Shown here piece by piece: positions 26,601 to 41,600 of a stretch of 42,354 nt of DNA (positions are counted from its first letter, which is position 1; the number at the start of each line of letters is the position of its first letter). This DNA comes from Verrucomicrobiota bacterium (GTDB taxonomy: Bacteria > Verrucomicrobiota > Lentisphaeria > JABSQK01 > JAJFLO01). Below the pieces are notes generated by a model. That model was not told the origin of the DNA, searched no databases, and was given only the letters and a program-made list of their open reading frames with translations. The DNA is taken from the NCBI GenBank assembly GCA_021772615.1, contig JAJFLQ010000070.1:93145-135498 (forward strand). Reading direction: 5' to 3'. Both the position numbers and the translations under genes were made by a program.

Positions 26601-29600
26601 TCCGACGGTCATTGTTCCGGCACCGGTGGTGCGATTTGCGACTCGTCGACAAACGGGCACGGTGCGGTAGCGTTAGGCGGCATGACCAGTGGGAATTTGG
26701 CCACCGGACAAGTTGGCGGCGCCATCGATTTTGACGGCATCGATGACAGGATAGATATCGGCAACAACGGCGCGTTGCATCTCCAACAGCTGACGATGTC
26801 ATTCTGGTCGTTTCATCGCACCCTGGATGGTTTCGACGGCGGAATCGCGAAGGGCTACATGTTTCCCGGACCGCCGAGCGCCGAGTATCGCCTCGATTTT
26901 CACGAAGGCACAGCAAGTTTCGGTGTATCGGACGGGAGCACCATCGTTGCCGCCGATGCGCCGCTCGTGCAAGGCGAGTGGACGTATTGGTCCGGTACAT
27001 TTGACGGTGTCGAAGCCATACTATATCGCAACGGCGTCGTCGTCGATTCGACCGCGGCGCCGGCGGGGTTTTCGATCATCGCATTGCCAGACGTCGATCA
27101 TTCGTTTGGACCAATTGATAGATTTATGATCGGCGCGCGGCCCAACGGCGCCTTTGCGTTCGACGGCTTGTTCGACGAGATTCGCGTATCAGGCACGGTA
27201 CGATCGGAGGCTTGGATTCGTGCATCATACGAGAGTCAGCGTACGGCTTCCGCATTCACAACGGCGGGCTCGCTGCAGGTGATAACCGATGAGCCTGCCA
27301 TCACGGTTGTGCCGCAGGACATCGCTATCGCTGAAGGCGATACTGCCCATGTATACATATTTCTCACACAAGATCCAATTAATCCTGTCACGGTCTTTGC
27401 GACAGTGGACGCAGGCCATCCCGACGTGACGATTCAGTTCGGCGCCGAATCCGTGTTTGATTCGACGAATTGGAACGAACCGCAGCCAATCGTCATTTCG
27501 GCGGTCGAAGACAACGGCGACGCAGAAGATGGTACTGCGACAATCGCAATATCCGGCGTCGGTTTCACCACGCAAGTCGTCAACGTTTCTGAAATAGACA
27601 ATGACGTGATCTTTACCCTGACTTCAAGCGGAAACGGCGCCGTATCGCCGGCCGGTACCACCATTCGTCCTTTGAACGCCGTGGTCAATATCAGCGCGGA
27701 GCCGTCCGCAGGATACCACTTCGTGAATTGGACCGGTCAAACGGCTGCGATCGATGCCGTTGATTCGCCGTCGACGACCGTGACATTGACAGCTGATACG
27801 GTTATCTCCGGTCAATTCGACATCAATCGATACACCGTCTCGGTTGACGTCGTTGGTTTTGGCGATGTATCCGGCGCCGGTGTTTTCGACCACGGTGATC
27901 AGGTGAATCTGGTCGCCATAGCAGATCCCGAATATCGGTTCGTCGAATGGATCGGTCCTTTTTCAGGCACGGAATCACAACTTGGTTTTTCGGTTACATC
28001 GGACGTCACAATCACGGCTGTATTTAGTGAAATCCCGCCCGTGGTCGTGACCGCGCCGCCGTCGCTGACGGTTGCCGAGGGTGAGGCCGGTAGTTTTTTC
28101 GTCACGTTGTCAAAGGAGCCGGCCGGTCCTGTGACGCTTTTCGTCTCCAGGGCATCCGGCGATACGGACATCAATGTGTCCAGCGGCTCGCAGTTGGTGT
28201 TTAACAGCACGGACTGGGATCAGCCACACCTTGTAACGGTTGCCGCAAACGAGGACAATGATGATGAGGATGGCACGGCGCAGTTTTCCGTGACCGGATC
28301 AGGCGTCACGCCCGGGACGGTCACCGCAATAGAGGCCGATGATGACGTGTTTCTCACGCTGGCATCTGATGGGAACGGAGCCGTGATCCCTGCGGGAACA
28401 ACGTTGCAATCATCTGGTGCGCCGATAACCGTTCGTGCGAATCCGTTCGACGGATATGATTTTCTGCGCTGGATCGGCGGCGGTGTGATCACCGACGAAA
28501 ATGCAGCCTTCACCACGGTATCGCTGACAAAGTCGGCGACTGTCAGTGCACAGTTTATTCTCCGAACGTATCCGGTAACAGTCGATGTGATCGGCAGCGG
28601 CGATGTCGTCGGCGACGTCGGTCCGTTCGACCATGGCTCCACGGTCACGTTGAACGCTGTGCCGGATCCCGATTTTTCGTTCGCTGGGTGGAGCGGCGGC
28701 ATCGAGAGTCAGTCGAATCCACTGGCCTTTTCCATCTCAAGCGATATCAGCATCACCGCGACGTTCGTAGAAAATCCACCCGGCATCGTCGTCTCGGAAT
28801 CCGTATTGTCTCTTCCCGAGGGGACGTCGGCCGTCGTAAATGTAACATTGTCAAAAGCGCCGACGTTTGAACCATTGACGGTCGACATCGCCATTAGCAG
28901 CGGAGATCAGGATATTTTCGTTGCCTCGAATGCGCAGCTTGTATTTTCGATTGCCGATTTCGATGTGCCGCGGCCCGTAACCATCACGGCGGAACAGGAC
29001 AATCTTGATGTCGCTAATGGCAATGCAGTCGTTACGTTTACAGCGGCCGGCTTGCCATCGTCGACACTCGTTGTGAACGAGGTCGATGACGACCTTGCAC
29101 TCACTGTAAGTAACAGCGAGAACGGCGTTACGATTCCCGCAGGTACCACGGTCCATACGCCGGGATCGACGGTGAACCTCACCGCCATTGCAAGTCAGGG
29201 GTTTGCCTTTTCCGGATGGACCGGCGTGACATTCCAGGTTGCGGACGTGAATGCGACCAACACCACCGTCGTCATGAACCAGGACACCACCCTCACGCCG
29301 GTCTTTGACGCTGTGCAATACACGGTGTCCGCACAGGCAGAAAACGGGCAGGTGAACGGAACCGGAGATTACAACCTGGGAGATCTGGTTACGCTCGACG
29401 CGATCCCGAACGCCGGCTGGCATTTTATCGGCTGGTCGGGTGATATTGTCGGCGCCTCGAATCCATTGATCTTCGTTCTCCCGGGAGATACAAACCTGGT
29501 CGCCGAGTTTGCCGAGGACCTTCCCGATATTGTCGTCTCCAAAACCGATCTGGGTGTAAACGAAGGCGGAACAGACGTGATTTCTGTCCGTTTATCGAAA

Positions 29601-32600
29601 GCGCCGTCGGCATCGGTCAATGTCGTCGTAACACGTGTGTCGGGCGACGACGACATCAACGTGAGCGGCACTGCGACCTTGTTGTTCGACGCGGGCAACT
29701 GGAACACCGACCAATTTGTATCGTTTGCTGCAGCCGAAGACGACGGTGACGCGCAGGATGGCACGGCTATATTTCTGCTGAGTGGGGCCGATGTAAACGC
29801 CGCTACGATCGAGGTTACGGAGTTCGACAACGATTACGTGCTCACGATGTCGGCGGCAAACGGCACGGTGTCGCCCGGAGGCGCCTCCATTCGATCGGCT
29901 GCTGAAATCGTGCCTGTTACGGCTACACCGTCGCCCGCGTATGAATTTGTCAATTGGACCGGTACGCTTGCCGATGTCGACGATCCCGGCGCACCGACGA
30001 CACAGGTTACCATGAACGGACACACGTCCTTGACGGCGAATTTTTCGCTCCGCCAATACACGGTGTCTATTGATGGTTCCAACGGATCCGTCTCCGGTGC
30101 CGGCGCCTATCCACATGGCGCCGTTGTAACGTTGCAGGCGATGCCGGATTCCGATTATCATTTCGTGCGCTGGATTGGCGCTCTGCCCGAAAATGTCCAG
30201 GAGACCGATAATCCGCTGGTGTTCACTATCGTGGCGGATGTCGCACTCACTCCCGTGTTCACTGAGATTCCGCCGGTCATTCTGGTGACGGCGGAAACGG
30301 TGTCGGTTTCCGAAGGCGGCACGGCAACGTTTGGTGTATGGCTTTCAAAGTCTCCCCCGTCGCCGCCGCTTACCGTCCAGGTTAATGGTGCTCAGGGCGA
30401 TGCCGACATTACGGTTTCGGGGGGAGCCGAGCTCACATTCGATGCGACGAATTTCAACGACGTCCAGGTCGTCACGATCGCTGCTGCCCAAGACGACGCC
30501 GATGCCGACAATAACGCCAGGATCATCGAATTGCGTCACGCCGGCTCCACCAACGCGGTCACCGTTATTGCGAGCGAAATCGACAATGATTTTCGTCTGA
30601 CAATGGGTGCCGATGACGGCACGACAACACCGACCGGCGTTACGGTGCATACCGCACACGCGGTCGTCTCAATAGATGCCGAGGCAGACACAGGCTATGA
30701 ATTCGATAGGTGGTCGGGGACAACTGCGGGTATACCCGATGTGAGTATAGCTGAAACCCAGATCACCATGGACCAACACCGCAATCTCACCGCTGAGTTT
30801 ATTTTATCGCAATACAATGTGACGGCGACTGCGACCGACGGCGATGTCAACGGCGCGGGTGTCTACGTTCACGGCGATCTGGTGACGTTGACCCCTGTCC
30901 CGAGTCCGACCTGGCACTTTTCCCATTGGACAGGTGATATTGATTCCACCGAAAGCCCGCTGTCGTTCATTATCGCCGGCGACGTAGCCGTTACGGCGGT
31001 GTTTCTTCCAGATCCGCCTGAGCTTGTGATTTCGCCGTCCGGGCTTGTCGTTCCCGAAGGCGGCACGGCTGCCTTGAGTATTTCGCTGTCAAGGAATCCG
31101 GATGTACCCGTGACGGTTGTTGTAAGTCGTTCGGCCGGTGATGCGGATCTTGACGTTGCAGCCGGCGCATCCCTGACGTTTACGCCGACCGACGGCGCCA
31201 TACCGCAGCCGGTGACGATCGCCGCTGCCCCGGACGATGACGATGTGAGCACCGGCAGTGCCGTGATCACTGCGGCAGCAGCCGGACTAGCCGATGCTTC
31301 CGTGACTGTCACGGAAGACGACGACGATCGCCGGCTCACGATCAATGCGCCTGCCAACGGCTCGGTAATCCCTCTCGGTGCGACTATTTACACCGCCGAA
31401 ACCGTTATTCCGATTTCCGCGGACCCTGATGACGGGTATCATTTTGATGTTTGGGAAGGGGATACGGTGGATATCGATGATGCGGCCTCGGATTCGACGT
31501 TTATTACGCTCACTGACAGTGCCGTGATAACGCCGGTTTTCTCGATCAATCACTATACGGTTGCCGCGTCGGCGACCGATGGAGTGGTGACCGGAGGTGG
31601 TGTATATGATCACGGTGAAACAGTGAGCTTATCCGCCACGCCGGTCGGCGACTATCAATTCGTAAACTGGACCGGAACGATACCGGGAACCGATAATCCC
31701 TTGACTTTCGTCATACAATCGGATATTGCGCAAGTTGCGCATTTCGTCGAGAATCCACCCCGCATGCTGCTTTCAGATACGACGCTTTCCGTTGCCGAAG
31801 GCGGTGCAAACTCGGTGACGGTACGCTTATCCAAACCGCCGCTTGTCGGACCCATTGTTGTCGATGTCGTATTAGACGGTCAGGATCCGGATTTAGCTCT
31901 GGCGTCCTCGAATCAGCTCACGTTCGACCTGGACAACTGGAATTTCGCACAATCGGTCGTATTTACCGCGGCTGAGGACGACGACGATGCCGTTGACGGC
32001 GTCGCCGAGGTTGGTTTCGAGAGCGAGGTGCTGGAAGCAGTAACCCTTGTAGTCGTCGAGAACGACAACGATTTCAGCTTGAAAATGTCGGGCGAAGGTG
32101 GACAAGTCGTCCCCGCCGGGACCACCGCCTATCCGCTCGGCACTGTCGTGGACATCGCTGCGATCGGTGACTTCGGCAAACGTTTCAGCGGTTGGTCTGG
32201 CGATGTACTGACCGTCGCCGATCCGTTATCATCGGAAACCACGGTGACGATAACGCGGGACATCACGCTTGCGGGGACGTTCACGCAAAGTGATTACACA
32301 GTTCATGTCCAGGCCGGAAACGGGGATGTTGCCGGTGCGGGCGGCTATGCCCATGGCTCTGTCGTGCAGCTCGTCGCCAGTCCCCACGCCAATTACGTTT
32401 TCGACGGGTGGTCGGGCGATATCAACGCTGTCGATAACCCACTCGTCTTCGTCATACCCGGTGATATCATCCTGACAGCGAACTTCCGCGAAATCCCGCG
32501 CGATTTCGATATTCAGCCCGCCGAGCTTGGCGTGACGGAAGGCCAAACACATACGTTCTCGGTGACGCTCGCAGAGAATCCGTTTCGCCACGTCGAAGCA

Positions 32601-35600
32601 GATGTGTCGGTCGTGTCGGGCGATGCCGATCTCAGTATTGTTTCAGGCAGTCGTCTCACGTTTAACACGGCCGACTGGGATATCCCCCGCACGGTGGAGG
32701 TTGCCGCCGCGCAGGACGATGGCGACGCCGTAGATGGTTCTGCCGTTATTGCCGTTTCAAGTGCCGGCCTTGCGTCGAAGTTACTTCCTGTGAATGAAGT
32801 CGATGACGACTTCGCATTAACGGTTACAGCGGCCAATGGTTCCGCTTTGCCGTTCGCTCCGACCGTCTACCAGGCGGGTGTTGTCACCGTTATACATGCG
32901 ATACCGGATCCGGGTTTCTATTTCTTGAAATGGCAGGGCGACACGGCCTTTGTTGCGGACGTTTTTGCGCCGTCCACGACCGTCGAAATGGCGCAAAACA
33001 CCGTATTGGAGGCAGTAATCGACGGCTTGCCTGCACTCCTGGTGTCCACGAACGTGATCACGGTTGCAGAGGGCGGCAGCAACAGCTTTACGGTCACGTT
33101 GGCTGCGCCGCCGCCGATTCCGTTGATGATTGCTGCGACGATCACGTCCGGCGCTCCCGAAATGCACATCGTTTCCGGCTCTCCGATCGCATTTACGGAT
33201 GCAAACTGGAACGAGCCCCAAACAATCGTTGTCGGCGTAGCGGAAAATGATGGCAACGCGGATGACAATATCGCGACTATCTCGGTGAACTACCCGAATG
33301 GCGTTGCGCAGAACGTACTGGTCGATGAACTGGATGACGATTTTCGACTGACGCTGTCAACAGATGGCAATGGCAGCGTTACGCCGGCTGGCGCGACAGC
33401 CTACCCAGCCGGCAGTTTCATCGCCGTTCAGGCAACGCCAGACGATCACTATACGTTCAATACATGGTCCGGATCTATCGGGAGCATAAGTGACGCAGGC
33501 AGTGCAACCACGACGGTGTCCATGGCAGGTGATGTTACGCTAACCGCGAATTTCGTACTCGAACAACACATCGTGTCTGTGAATGCCGTCAACGGCTCAG
33601 TCTCGGGCATCGTCGATGGCGAAGCCTACGCGTTCGGCGCCAAATTAACGATAACGGCGGTTCCGGCGCCGGATTATCGATTCTCACACTGGAGCGGAAT
33701 CGTCGCCGGCAACGACAATCCACGGAATGTCACGGTATCCGGGGCCATCACAGTCACGGCGAATTTTGTCTCCTCGCTACACACGTTTGAAGTCGTCACA
33801 CCAGACAATGGCACTATCGATGTCACGCCGGCCGGCAACGTCTTCCACTTCGATGACAGTCTTGCGCTCACGGCAACGCCGGAACCCGGTTATCATTTCG
33901 GTGGCTGGACGGGTGATACGCTCGGCGTGACAGTCAGCCCGACGAATCCGCATCAGGCGACGTTGCGAATTGTCGGCGATACGGCTATCAGCGCGTTATT
34001 TACTGCCAATGCTCCGCCTACACTCACGTATCAGGGTATTAGTCAGGCTCCGGACGGTACGGGTATCGTGTCCATCGAAGCGACGTTGAACGACCCCGAT
34101 GGCGACGATGTTAGTGTTGTAGACCTTGAGTATTCGCCAGACAACGGTATCACGTGGCTGCAGGCGACATTCAGTCAAACCGGTGAAAGCGACGACGTTT
34201 TCGAATGGGATACGCAGTTCGACGGCGTTGTCGGTGGTGCGTTCGTCGTCCGCGTCACGACCTATGACGGAATCGAAAATGGGGAGCCCGTGGTCTCTCA
34301 TGTTTTCCCGGTGGATAACCAGGCGCCGTTGCGCGCTGTTGGCCTGGCGGTCGTGGATGATGTCGGCAATCACGTGACGTTCGCGTGGACGCCGTCGCCG
34401 TCGCCGGATGTCGACACGTATTTTATTTACTCCGACAATCGGACCGGGACTATCGACTTCACCAGCCCGCTGATGACGATTAATGCACCGTCGTCCTCCG
34501 CGACGACAGTGCGCCTGGCGCCGGGACATTACCTTTTCGCAATCCGTGCAAAGGATAACGTTGGAAACATCGATACGAGCGCCGGCGCTGTGTCGCACAA
34601 TCTCTCGCTACTCGCCGCACCGTCAATTCTTACCCCCGTCGGCGGGGAAAATGTTACCGGATTCTTGCCGGTGCGGTTTACGGCATCGCCGCGCCAAGGT
34701 TCCCACGAGAGCGAAATAGTCTATGTGATTGAGGTCGCAGAGGTCTTTAATCCGTCGGCGGGCGACTGGAATACCACCGTGTCTGCCGCTGATGCATTGA
34801 CGACCTTCCGCGGCATCGGCTTTTACACCCTGGACCTCACAGCGCTCCCAACCACTGCGCTTGTCAAAATCCGAATTCGCGCGGATGATGGTTTCGGCCA
34901 GTCCCCGTGGGCAATATCTACCGGCTTCGTCACCATTGGCGCAGCACCCGTGGTCATCGACGAGGTCGTTACAATCGATGGGGACAACACGTCCCTGGAG
35001 GGGGCGGATGTGGTGGTAGACGGCGTATGCGTAACATTGAACGGTGAGCACCATTTCAATTCCCTCCAGATCGTCAATGGCGGGTGTTTGCGTCACGCCG
35101 CCACCAGCCTCGACACGGAATACGATATCAACGTCGTCATCGAATCGTTCATGTTCATTGACCATGTGAGTCGTGTAGATGTTACAGGCCTGGGCTACCC
35201 GGTCGGCATTACGGAGGGTATTCGCAATATCGCAGCGGCGGTCGGAATCGCCGGCGGGAGCCATGGCGGCTTCGGTCATGCCGATACCGGTGATTGGTCA
35301 AACGATGTGTACGGTGATTTTCGTGATCCGTCGACTTCTGGCGCCGGCGCGGGGCCGAATGGCAGCGGAGGACATGGGGGCGGCGTAGTCAGGATGGTGG
35401 CAGACGATATGGCGATCGACGGGGTCTTAGCAGCCGACGGTGCGGCGGGCAGCGACAATGGCGGCGGCGGCGCCGGCGGCAGTATATCGCTGACATCCGG
35501 ATCTTTGAGCGGCTATGGCAGCATCCACGCACGTGGCGGATCGGGCGCCGGAGCGGGCGGAAGCGGTGGCGGCGGCCGGGTGTTTGTCAGCTACACACAG

Positions 35601-38600
35601 TCTACATTCGACCTGGAGGCGATTGATGCATTCGGCGGCAATGGAGATGCCGGCAGCGGCGGGTCCGGAACGGCCGTGTTTGCGAACATCGCGACCGGTC
35701 AGACCACATTGCATCTCGACAATTTCGAATCTGCCCCCGCTCTGGCAGTTGCACCTACGCCGATTTGGTGCGGCAACCGTTATGACAGTCGCGATGATCC
35801 TCCGCTTTATCAGGCGTTTGCTCTGGATGTGACCGCTGCTGCCGAGGTGCTTTTCGACGCTTCGCCAACGATTTTCATATTCGATGAATTGCGTGTCGAG
35901 GATGGTTCGGTTTATGTCGACGACGTGCTCGTCACCTCGCGGGCGTTGTCAATGAACGGCTCCGTTTACGAGGCGGATCATGTATTGGTCGAAGACACAC
36001 TCACACTCGCCGGGAATTCCATCTTGACCTCACGCAGTTCGACAACGGAGCGCGTCCACAAACTTGCAATTACAGCGCGGGATATCGTCGTCGAATCCGG
36101 CAGCGCCATTGATGTTTCCGGACGCGGATATCAGGCTGGATACACGCTTGGGAATGTCCAATATGGCGACGAATCCGTCGGTGGCGGCTACGGCGGTCTG
36201 GGCGGTATTCCGGCCGGATGTGCGGATTGCGTCACATACGGTAACGCGTTCAATCCGGCGAACGTCGGCAGCGGCGCCGGATCCACAAACGGCGGTGGCG
36301 CAGGCGGTGGCGTAATTCGGATAAGTGCGGAGTCGGTCACCGTCGACGGTGACATTCTGGCCTCGGGTACAGATGCCGTGGATGACGCCGCAGGCGGCGG
36401 AAGTGGCGGCAGTATTTATGTCGAAGTATGCGACGTGCTTGACGGCACAGGGTCCATCCGGGCGGACGGCGGCGAAGGCGTGGATGGCGGTGGCGGCGGC
36501 GGTGGTCGGGTGGCGTTGTACTACGGCGCATCAGGATTGGCGGCGGCGGCCGTATCAGCAGTCGGCGGCGCCGGTTTTGTCGATGGCGACAACGGCACTG
36601 TGTATCTGCAGGCCGGCCCCGGCTTTCTATCCGTCGGAGCCGTAGTGCCTGGTCCCGGTGAATCACGACGAAGCGTTAACGAGATCGTGGTCCAATTCCA
36701 CGCCGGCGTTGAGGCAGCGGCATTCGATGTCGATGATATCACCATCTCCGGTCCAAACGGCGCCATCGCGCCGCTCGCGGTCACGCCGATAGCAGGAGCC
36801 CTCTATCGTGTTGCGCTGCCCGAGGTTGTTGTCGAAGGGACCTATACGGTTGACATCGGACCGCAAATTAGTACGCATTGCGGGGGTGTGCTGGACCAGG
36901 ACTACGATGCCCTTGGCGGCGAGGATCCCGGTGATGTGTTCACCGCGCAATTTTCGATCGACCGAACACCCCCGGACGCGCCGTTAGTAAATCCGATTGC
37001 AGTGGTTGACAGGGACGTTTATCAAACCGTTTCGGGCACGAAGGAACCCGGCGCGGACGTATGGTTGAACGGCGACCTGGTCTACCCGGCCGATGACGAT
37101 ACGACGTGGTCCTATACCGTCAACTTCTTCCGCGCCGGAACGTATCAATTGGATTTCACCTCTCGCGACGCTGCCGGAAACGAAAGCGTGGCGGCAAGCG
37201 AAACGGTCAGCATCATCGGTGTTTACGAGGTCAACACGATGCCGTTTAGATACGCTCGTCCCGATACGCCCGTGGTCGTTTGGGGCAACGCCAACCGCGG
37301 TCGTTCATTGTTTGGTCCGACAACCTTCACGTGGACATTCGATCACGACGATACGGTACACGTTGCACGTGAGCCAGACTCGATGGGATTCACCGGATTG
37401 ATTGACGATCCACGCAACATACCGGTCGGTGTTCAATTTTCGCTGGCGGAAAATGCGACGTCGGCGCGGGTGTTCGCACATCTCACCATCGACGACGGCG
37501 GAACGTCGCTCCGATCCTCCACGTGGGTCGATGTCGTGGCTGTCGGCGATCCTCGCAGCGACACGCCGCTCGAAGCGCAGGATATCGACCGCAAGATCGC
37601 GATCGAGCGGGGCAAGTATTTTTTGTACCTCAATCAGGCGGAGGATGGCAGCTGGCTGTACGGAAACTTCACCTCCGCGCCGACCGCGATGTCGGTCTGG
37701 GCGTTCGAAAACAACGGGCATATTCCATCAAACGATCCGAACGATGATATTTATCAACCCACTGTACTCGCCGGCCTCGAATACATTCTTGGCATGTCGT
37801 CGTACAAGTCGATATTCGACACCGTATCCGGCAATCCGGATACGAACGGGAATGGCGTCGGTATCATGCTCGGCGGAAATGAAGACAACAAGGACGGGTA
37901 TACTCGAGGTATGTGTCTGGCTGCCATTACGTCAAGCAAGTCTCCGCTGCAGACGACGCAGACGGGGCCGTTCAGCAATGGCGGCGCCGGCACGACGTAT
38001 CTTGAGATCGTTCAGGACACCACCGATCTATTGGCCTGGGTGCTCGGAAAGAGCGCGAAAGGGGGCTGGCACTATTCATTTGATCAGACGTCGTCCGACA
38101 TGTCGGTGAACAGCTGGAGCTACGTGGGCCTCGAGGGGGCCATGATCTTCGGGGCGGACGTGCCGTCGTGGGTGCCGGCACGTGCTCAACAGATGTTGAA
38201 TTCGACCTACGACGGCAACGGTCGCTGGTTGTACACTGGAGATGGTCCCACGCCGACGGGGGCAGGACTTACCGGTCTGACTTATGTGGCGTTGGAAGGT
38301 CGCACGCCGGGACTGCCGGTAGGGGAACAAAAGCTGCTTGCGCTGAGGGAATTCGGTGAACATTGGTCCGGGCTCGCAGGATTCGGAAACGGATACCACA
38401 TGTGGACGGTAGCGAGGGCATTGAGAATGGCCAATGTCACCCATCTGAACGACGCCGGCGATGTCCTGTTCGACTGGCAGCGCAACATTCCCGGAGAGGA
38501 CGGCCGCTACGAAGGGATGTGGCCGTACCTGATCCGCCTGCAGGACGAGGAGGATGGTGACTGGCTATTGAGCGTAGGTATTAACGGACCTCAGTCGATA

Positions 38601-41600
38601 TTCTCGACGGCATTCTCGCTCCTGGTCCTCTCCGAGGGCGTGATCGGCGAGCTGGAAGTTGTGCGCGATGTTCAGGTCGCGACTGAAGTGCCGGTGAATT
38701 CAGGCACCGAGCGCATCGTGGCATCGCACGGGGATCGGTCGCCGACCGTCGTCGACCTGGGGGACTCTGAGCGATTGAGTTGGTCGCTTGGCGATGTAAC
38801 TGTGGGGACGTCCGTTGACCTGTCGTTCGATCATTTCCTCACCGATCTGGTTGCCGGCGAGGTGCGGGATGTTCAGGATGCGTTGGTCGTCACGTATTCG
38901 TCTCAAAATTCGTTTCCAATCGAGAACACATTCGGCGCATTGTCCGTAGCAGTCTCTGAATCGTTATACGACGCGACCGTATCGTCGTTGCTGGACACCT
39001 ATTTGACCGGACAGACTGCGCAATTCACAACGCAGATAATCGTTCCGCCTGGACAGGAGTTCTTCCAATTGACGAGCCCGGACAGTGGCCGCTACGTCAT
39101 CGAACCCAGCCTGCTTGGCGGCGGAGCCGAATGGACGATCGTGGAATTCGACTTGGTCAACGCCGACGATTTCGATCCCGACGAGATCCCCGTAAGCCTA
39201 CGTTTTCGTGGTGCGGCGTCGGCGGATGGACTTACGCGTGTGCCCTTCGGCAATTTCGTGACGTCGAACGGAGCGCCGATCTCCACGCAGCCGTCGCGGT
39301 TTCTGGAATTGGAGCTGGTCTTAACGCCAAATGCAGTGGGTGTCGTACCGGACGTGGCGGATGTCACGGTAAATTTTAATGCGATACCGGCCCACGTTAT
39401 CATCGATGTGATTGATGCCGCAGGAAACGTTGTCGCAGATATCGGTTCTTCACATCTCTTTCCCGGGGACTATGGCGCCACGGTAACGCGGACCGACAAT
39501 TGGCCAACCGGCTTCACGCCGCCCGGCGACTTTCAGGTTCGTGTGCGTGTCATCGAGAACGACATGGTCGTGGTCCAGGCATTCGACGATTTCACGTTGT
39601 TAGCGGGCGCAGGTGTTGGAGCAATCGATTCGAACGTCGGCACGGATTTTCAGGTATACAGCTCGAACGAGACTGTAACCATTACCTCCACGGTTTTGAA
39701 CAATGATGCGAACATCGCATTGGCCGGCATCCCGGTACGGATCGAGATTAAGGACCCGTCCGCTTTGCCCGCGGCCACCGGGATTTTCGACTACAATGTG
39801 CCGCTCATGCAACCTGTTTCCAATGCTACCTCGCAACTCCTCTGGAATACGGCACTAAATGGCCCGGGCACGTACACCGTGACACAAACGGTAACGGCGT
39901 CGGGTTTTACGCCGATCGTAAAAACTGCCGATTTTGTAATTGCGTCGAGCATCGATTTCAACGAAGGCCTCGATGGGCAAATTGAGGCGGTCCCGGACCT
40001 CGTCGAGCGGCCTGGCCTTTTCGATGTAGAATGGTCCGTCGCGAATACTGGAAATACGGACTTGGTCAATCTGGAAATCACGCAACGACTGGTATTTCTC
40101 AGCGCACCGTTGGATCCGGCCTCCGAGCAATTACGAGATACAACGACGCTGCCCGCTCTGGCTCGGGGTGGATCGATTGCAGATATTTGGGTCGATATCG
40201 ATGCGTCATTGTTACCGTGTAGCGAGTATTTGGTGATCCTCGAAGTTGCCGTAGATGGCGCGGATTCAATCGCGGTTGCGGTTAGTGAATTGACCATTTT
40301 CGAAACCGATACGGCGCCGCCGGTCACGACGGATGACTTTGCATTTGACGGAATATGGACAAATTTAGATCCATCAATTACCCTCACGGCCGTTGACCCG
40401 GGCGATTGCGGATTGCTTAAGGAGACCAGTTACACAATCGACGGTCAAACAACACTGGGCGATTCCTTTACGATCGTCACCGAGGGGATCACCGTTGTGA
40501 CCTACCGAAGCGAGGACGCTGCCGGGAACATTGAGTCCGATAGATCCGTCACCATACAGCTCGACAAGACACCGCCGGTGATAAACATCACTGGCGTCTT
40601 CGACGGCCAGGTGGCAAACACCCCGGTGACGCCGTTCATCGATTTTACCGAAGCAAACCTGGATACAACCTCATTATTATTGAATGGGCAGGTCTTTGCC
40701 GGCGGGACCGAGGTCACAGAAGATGGTGTCTACACGCTCGACGCCTCTGCTACGGATCTGGCTGGAAATACTTCATCAATTAGCATACACTTCACGATCT
40801 CATCCGCGCCGCCGGTGCTGACAGTCCCGCCGGACAGTACTGTCGAATGCCCGGACAGCACGGAGCCTGCAGACATCGGCGCGGCAACCGCCACCGGATC
40901 TTGTCCTGGCGTGACCGTATCGTTCACAGATGCGACCACGCCGATCACGGACGCGTGCCTGGCGGCGCCTGTTCGTGAGACGATCAACCGTACCTGGACC
41001 GCCACCGACAATTGCGGTAACGAGGTGTCGGCAATTCAGGTAATCACGGTCGTTGACACCGTGTTGCCGATTATTGCGCTGTCAGGTCCGGACCCGCAGA
41101 CTGTTGACTGTCTGGACATGTATGTCGAATTCGGCGCAACGGCGAGCGATGCTTGCGAAGGCGACCTGTCGGGTGCCATCGTGGTTGATACGTCGGCCGT
41201 AGACCTGTCGGTGCCGGGGAGCTATGGCGTAACCTATAATGTTTCCGACAGCTGCGCCAACGAGGCGGCGGAAGTCGTGCGTACCGTCATTATTTCAGCC
41301 GGCGCTTCGCCGGTCATCACGACCTGCGCCGCGCACGACACCATTGAGACGGATTCGATGTGTTCGGCGACAATACCGGACTTCACCGCATTCATCGTTG
41401 CAACGGACGACTGTGATTCCACACTTTTCATCAGCCAGTCACCTGCCGCCGGCAGTGTGTCGCCGGCAGGGATTGTTGACGTCGTGATCACCGTTGCGGA
41501 CAATGATGGCAACGCCTCTACCTGCGCTTCCACAGTCACCGTAGAAGATAGCATTTCGCCGGAAGCGAAATGCCAGGATGTCACGGTCCAACTTGACACC

